Program-made: the position numbers and the translations under genes
Origin: Prevotella sp.
GTDB taxonomy: Bacteria; Bacteroidota; Bacteroidia; Bacteroidales; Bacteroidaceae
Length of the DNA stretch: 35,267 nt
Assembly (NCBI GenBank): GCA_016286995.1
Contig: JAEEVA010000032.1
Span: 1 to 35,267, forward strand
Direction: 5' to 3'
The notes under the pieces: model-generated
What the model was told of the DNA's origin: nothing
The model's database searches: none
What the model saw: the letters and a program-made list of their open reading frames with translations, nothing else
Part shown: piece by piece, positions 33,123 through 35,267 of the stretch
Numbering within the stretch: the stretch's first letter is position 1
How the letters are laid out: each line of letters begins with the position of its first letter

Positions 33123-33162
33123 AAAGTTTAATCATAGGTTAACCACTAGAGAGGTGCCCCAA

Positions 33163-34740
33163 TTAAGGACAAACCGCACGAATAGTCAGGCCAACACATC
33201 TGTCTTCCCACGTTCTATTGGCCTTTCCCCAAAAAGAATCGATACTATAACAGATGGCATGCTGATTGGCACCAAGGCTCATGTCTGTTGTCCAACAGTA
33301 TATTTGATCTACCACATGAGTAGAACCAGCATGCGGGAAATAGATGCAGTTACCGTTAGGTCCCGTCGCCTTCATCACTTCACGGCCATTCAGCAGTACG
33401 TTTTCGAAAGTACAGTTGTCCACAAGTTCCTGAAACTCCTCAGGGGTAGGTATGTGCCAGTCGCCGCCCAGAAATGCGTGAGCTGCATCGTCATCCAGCT
33501 CGAGCCGCGACTTTCCATCCACCTCTCCCCATTGGCTGTCAGTAACGTATTTTGAGAACTTGCTGTAATCCCTGTTACCTTCGTACACTTCCTTGCACAA
33601 CAGATAACTTTCCCACTCATAACGTCCTTCCTTGGGAGTCAGTTCACCCCACGCAATGTAATAGCCGTTTTCAGTCTTCGTGCGGGCTCCTAAGTTAGCC
33701 GATGCCCAGCGCACAGAAAGCCCGAGGTCTACAGCCTTGATGTCGCTGGCCTTGGGCAGGGGCTGCATGTCAACGATAGCCATTCGCAGAAAATGGGATG
33801 CATGGTCGATGGAATCCTGCAACTCTAAGTTCACCTTATTGATGAGAGGTACGTAGGTGTGTTCCTTCTGTCCGTCGTTCTCGACTACAAAGGCTCTCAT
33901 AGCAACAGCACGCTGATGGTTCCTGTCAAGCGTCTGATAACTCGCTGTGCTGTATTCCTCGGGATTGATAGTGTTCAGCAACTTTTGGGCTTCGGCGATA
34001 TTGCGATCAAGGACGTTTAGTTTCAGATACACGGTGTCAGACGCTGCCGTCCGTTCTTTTACAGGACGTATGGGCAGACCCTCACTTCTGTCAACAGTCC
34101 AAAAGGTCGAAACATCTATCTGGTCGATGGTGAATACTTTCAACGTCCTGCTTTTGGCACAATCCTTGCACCACATCTTGGTATCGTTATCCCAGGTTAT
34201 CAGCTCGTTGCCCTGCATCCTTCCAGTGGACGGGAAGAAGACGGAGTTGCCATTGGAGCCTATCAACTGGTAGCCGTAAACGCCGTTGCTGACGGTGGGC
34301 CTCATCCTGCAACAATTGTCGTCGGTCGTATAGTTATCGGCAAGGAGATCCACCTCGTCAACTGTAGGCAGGCGCCATCCTTGGCCCAAGATAACCGTTG
34401 CGGCATCATCTTGGGGCAACAGAAGCTCGTCATCTTTATAGTATAATGTGGATACTCGCAACTTGTAAGTATCCCACGAATAGACCTCCTTGGGTTCTGT
34501 CTCGCCCCAGGCAAAGAAGTCGCCCGTGTCCTCGGGCCGCTTCGCGCCTAAATTCTTGGTGGCAATCATGAAATTGCCAACCCCCATGTCTACGTAGTCA
34601 TCGTTCGTTTCATACTCAGCATACTTGACAACAATCGGTTGCGGCTCTGGCACCGGCTCTGGAGAAACATCATCATCCTTCTGGCATGATGCAAACATGC
34701 ACATCATGAGAGAAATAAACACATAAAAAATCTTTTTCAT
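33163..34740 (-). CDS. Lipoprotein with two FISUMP/lectin-like domains
   Basis: 525 residues. Lipoprotein signal MKKIFYVFISLMMCMFASC, then a Pro/Glu-rich linker (SPEPVPEPQP). Two homologous domains follow: about 45-228 (VDMGVGNFMIATKNLGAKRP, FFAWGETEPKEVYSWDTYK, GWRLPTVDEVDLL, FFPSTGRM) and about 335-525 (VDLGLSVRWASANLGARTK, YYIAWGELTPKEGRYEWES, WHIPTPEEFQELV, IYFPHAG). They are separated by a mostly helical region (230-330). The pattern matches the Fibrobacter succinogenes major paralogous / DUF1566-like domain, a C-type-lectin-related fold common on Bacteroidetes surface proteins. A binding role at the cell surface is likely; the ligand is unknown. The partial gene 44 bp upstream may be co-transcribed. 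Confidence 0.8.
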   Translation of the reverse strand: MKKIFYVFISLMMCMFASCQKDDDVSPEPVPEPQPIVVKYAEYETNDDYVDMGVGNFMIATKNLGAKRPEDTGDFFAWGETEPKEVYSWDTYKLRVSTLYYKDDELLLPQDDAATVILGQGWRLPTVDEVDLLADNYTTDDNCCRMRPTVSNGVYGYQLIGSNGNSVFFPSTGRMQGNELITWDNDTKMWCKDCAKSRTLKVFTIDQIDVSTFWTVDRSEGLPIRPVKERTAASDTVYLKLNVLDRNIAEAQKLLNTINPEEYSTASYQTLDRNHQRAVAMRAFVVENDGQKEHTYVPLINKVNLELQDSIDHASHFLRMAIVDMQPLPKASDIKAVDLGLSVRWASANLGARTKTENGYYIAWGELTPKEGRYEWESYLLCKEVYEGNRDYSKFSKYVTDSQWGEVDGKSRLELDDDAAHAFLGGDWHIPTPEEFQELVDNCTFENVLLNGREVMKATGPNGNCIYFPHAGSTHVVDQIYCWTTDMSLGANQHAICYSIDSFWGKANRTWEDRCVGLTIRAVCP

Positions 34741-34784
34741 ATTGTCTACTTAAAACATACTTTCTTAACGGATACAAAATCATC

Positions 34785-35267
34785 TCATTTATTATCCGTA
34801 TTCTGATGGGCCTGCTGCTCTGTGAATATTTTGTGAATCTCTTTTTCCAACTTGCCCTTCTCCTTTAGTTTCAGGTACTTGTCCAACAGCTCCACCTTGC
34901 CCGTCAACGAGCTATTGGGCTCATAGAACTGTAACAAGATGTCGAAGACGTCCATCAGTTGCGCTTCATTCAGGTCTTTCACGTTATCTCTCAAACAAAC
35001 ATAGCTATATGCAGCCATGAAGCCCACCAGATAAGGCATACTTTCCTTAGAGGCTGCCAACGAGCCGACTTCCTCACCAATAACAATATTCACATCACCG
35101 CTTGCTATGCTCCAAGCCATGATATACTGGGCAGCCTGCTCCATCTGGGGAGCGCGGATTGTATGTGTCAGGTAATACTGAATACATTTCAGGGCATCAT
35201 CATTATGTTCATGACAGAGCTCAGCGCTTTTAAATTCTATCAACTCAGGCAGGTCTACGAATCCATC
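34785..35267 (-). CDS. Hypothetical protein, 5' end outside the window
   Basis: About 160 codons are visible, and the open frame continues through the right edge (DGFVDLPELIEFKSAELCHE...), so the start and any signal peptide are missing. The visible part is alpha-helical: CIQYYLTHTIRAPQMEQAAQ, IMAWSIASGDVNIVIGEEVG, then a Lys/Glu-rich C-terminal helix (LLDKYLKLKEKGKLEKEIHK). I do not recognise a named family. It lies 44 bp upstream of the FISUMP-domain lipoprotein on the same strand, so the two probably share a transcript. Confidence 0.75.
   Translation of the reverse strand, partial: DGFVDLPELIEFKSAELCHEHNDDALKCIQYYLTHTIRAPQMEQAAQYIMAWSIASGDVNIVIGEEVGSLAASKESMPYLVGFMAAYSYVCLRDNVKDLNEAQLMDVFDILLQFYEPNSSLTGKVELLDKYLKLKEKGKLEKEIHKIFTEQQAHQNTDNK

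Overview
The window reads as chromosome of a Bacteroidales bacterium, most likely Prevotellaceae (Prevotella/Segatella-like). Three things point there. Nearly every transcription unit is preceded by a TAnnTTTG box, the -7 element of the Bacteroidetes primary sigma factor. Shine-Dalgarno sequences are weak. The gene content is typical of the group: BtuB/BtuG-type B12 uptake, a FadL/OmpP1-like porin, a DUF4348 lipoprotein and an M3 Dcp lipoprotein. No rRNA, tRNA, CRISPR array or complete insertion sequence was seen.

Layout. 1-2.2 kb: edge of an M15-like peptidase gene and a secreted multidomain M14 carboxypeptidase homologue whose catalytic Glu position appears to be His. 2.2-2.67 kb: a non-coding block with an unusual base pattern. 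2.7-6.06 kb: a two-gene unit of an NMT1/THI5-type periplasmic binding protein and a dCache-HAMP-SpoIIE phosphatase fused to an RsbW-like ATPase. 6.06-8.2 kb: convergent dcp. 8.3-13.85 kb: a cobalamin-riboswitch-controlled B12 uptake operon (btuB-btuG-btuF-btuC, no btuD), running 20 bp into convergent prmA. 14.9-20.4 kb: a Tyr/Gly-rich secreted protein, a FadL-like porin, a DUF4348 lipoprotein, murB and a metallo-beta-lactamase-fold hydrolase. 20.6-22.7 kb: groES-groEL on the minus strand behind a sigma54-like promoter, divergent from sppA-lpxK-punA-thiL (22.9-27.7 kb). 27.8-29.76 kb: a second dCache-HAMP-SpoIIE phosphatase without the ATPase module.

29.8-33.1 kb is an AT-richer accessory segment. 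It holds an orphan HigA-like regulator, an in-frame relic of a second HigA C-terminus, a macro-like (A1S_2505-type) plus YopX-like fusion protein, a Q-x-K-type PD-(D/E)XK nuclease candidate and a small unknown gene. The genes overlap by ATGA/TTGA junctions. A 16-bp direct repeat and copies of a dispersed GAACCGACCC motif bracket the segment, and a decapitated MFS transporter fragment lies just beyond it. This is the best candidate for an undescribed system. 33.2-35.27 kb: a lipoprotein with two FISUMP/lectin-like domains and an unidentified gene cut by the window edge.

A second theme runs through the whole window. Short simple-repeat families found between genes (AATTGATAATTGACAATTG-like, GAGGTAAGAGGTGAGAG-like, GATGTAAGATGTCAGATG/CTTCAGCC-like) also occur in frame inside conserved enzymes (prmA, thiL, the MBL hydrolase, and less clearly dcp, btuB, btuF). 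There they seem to encode extra loops. This looks like a repeat-expansion or insertion process that diversifies housekeeping proteins.
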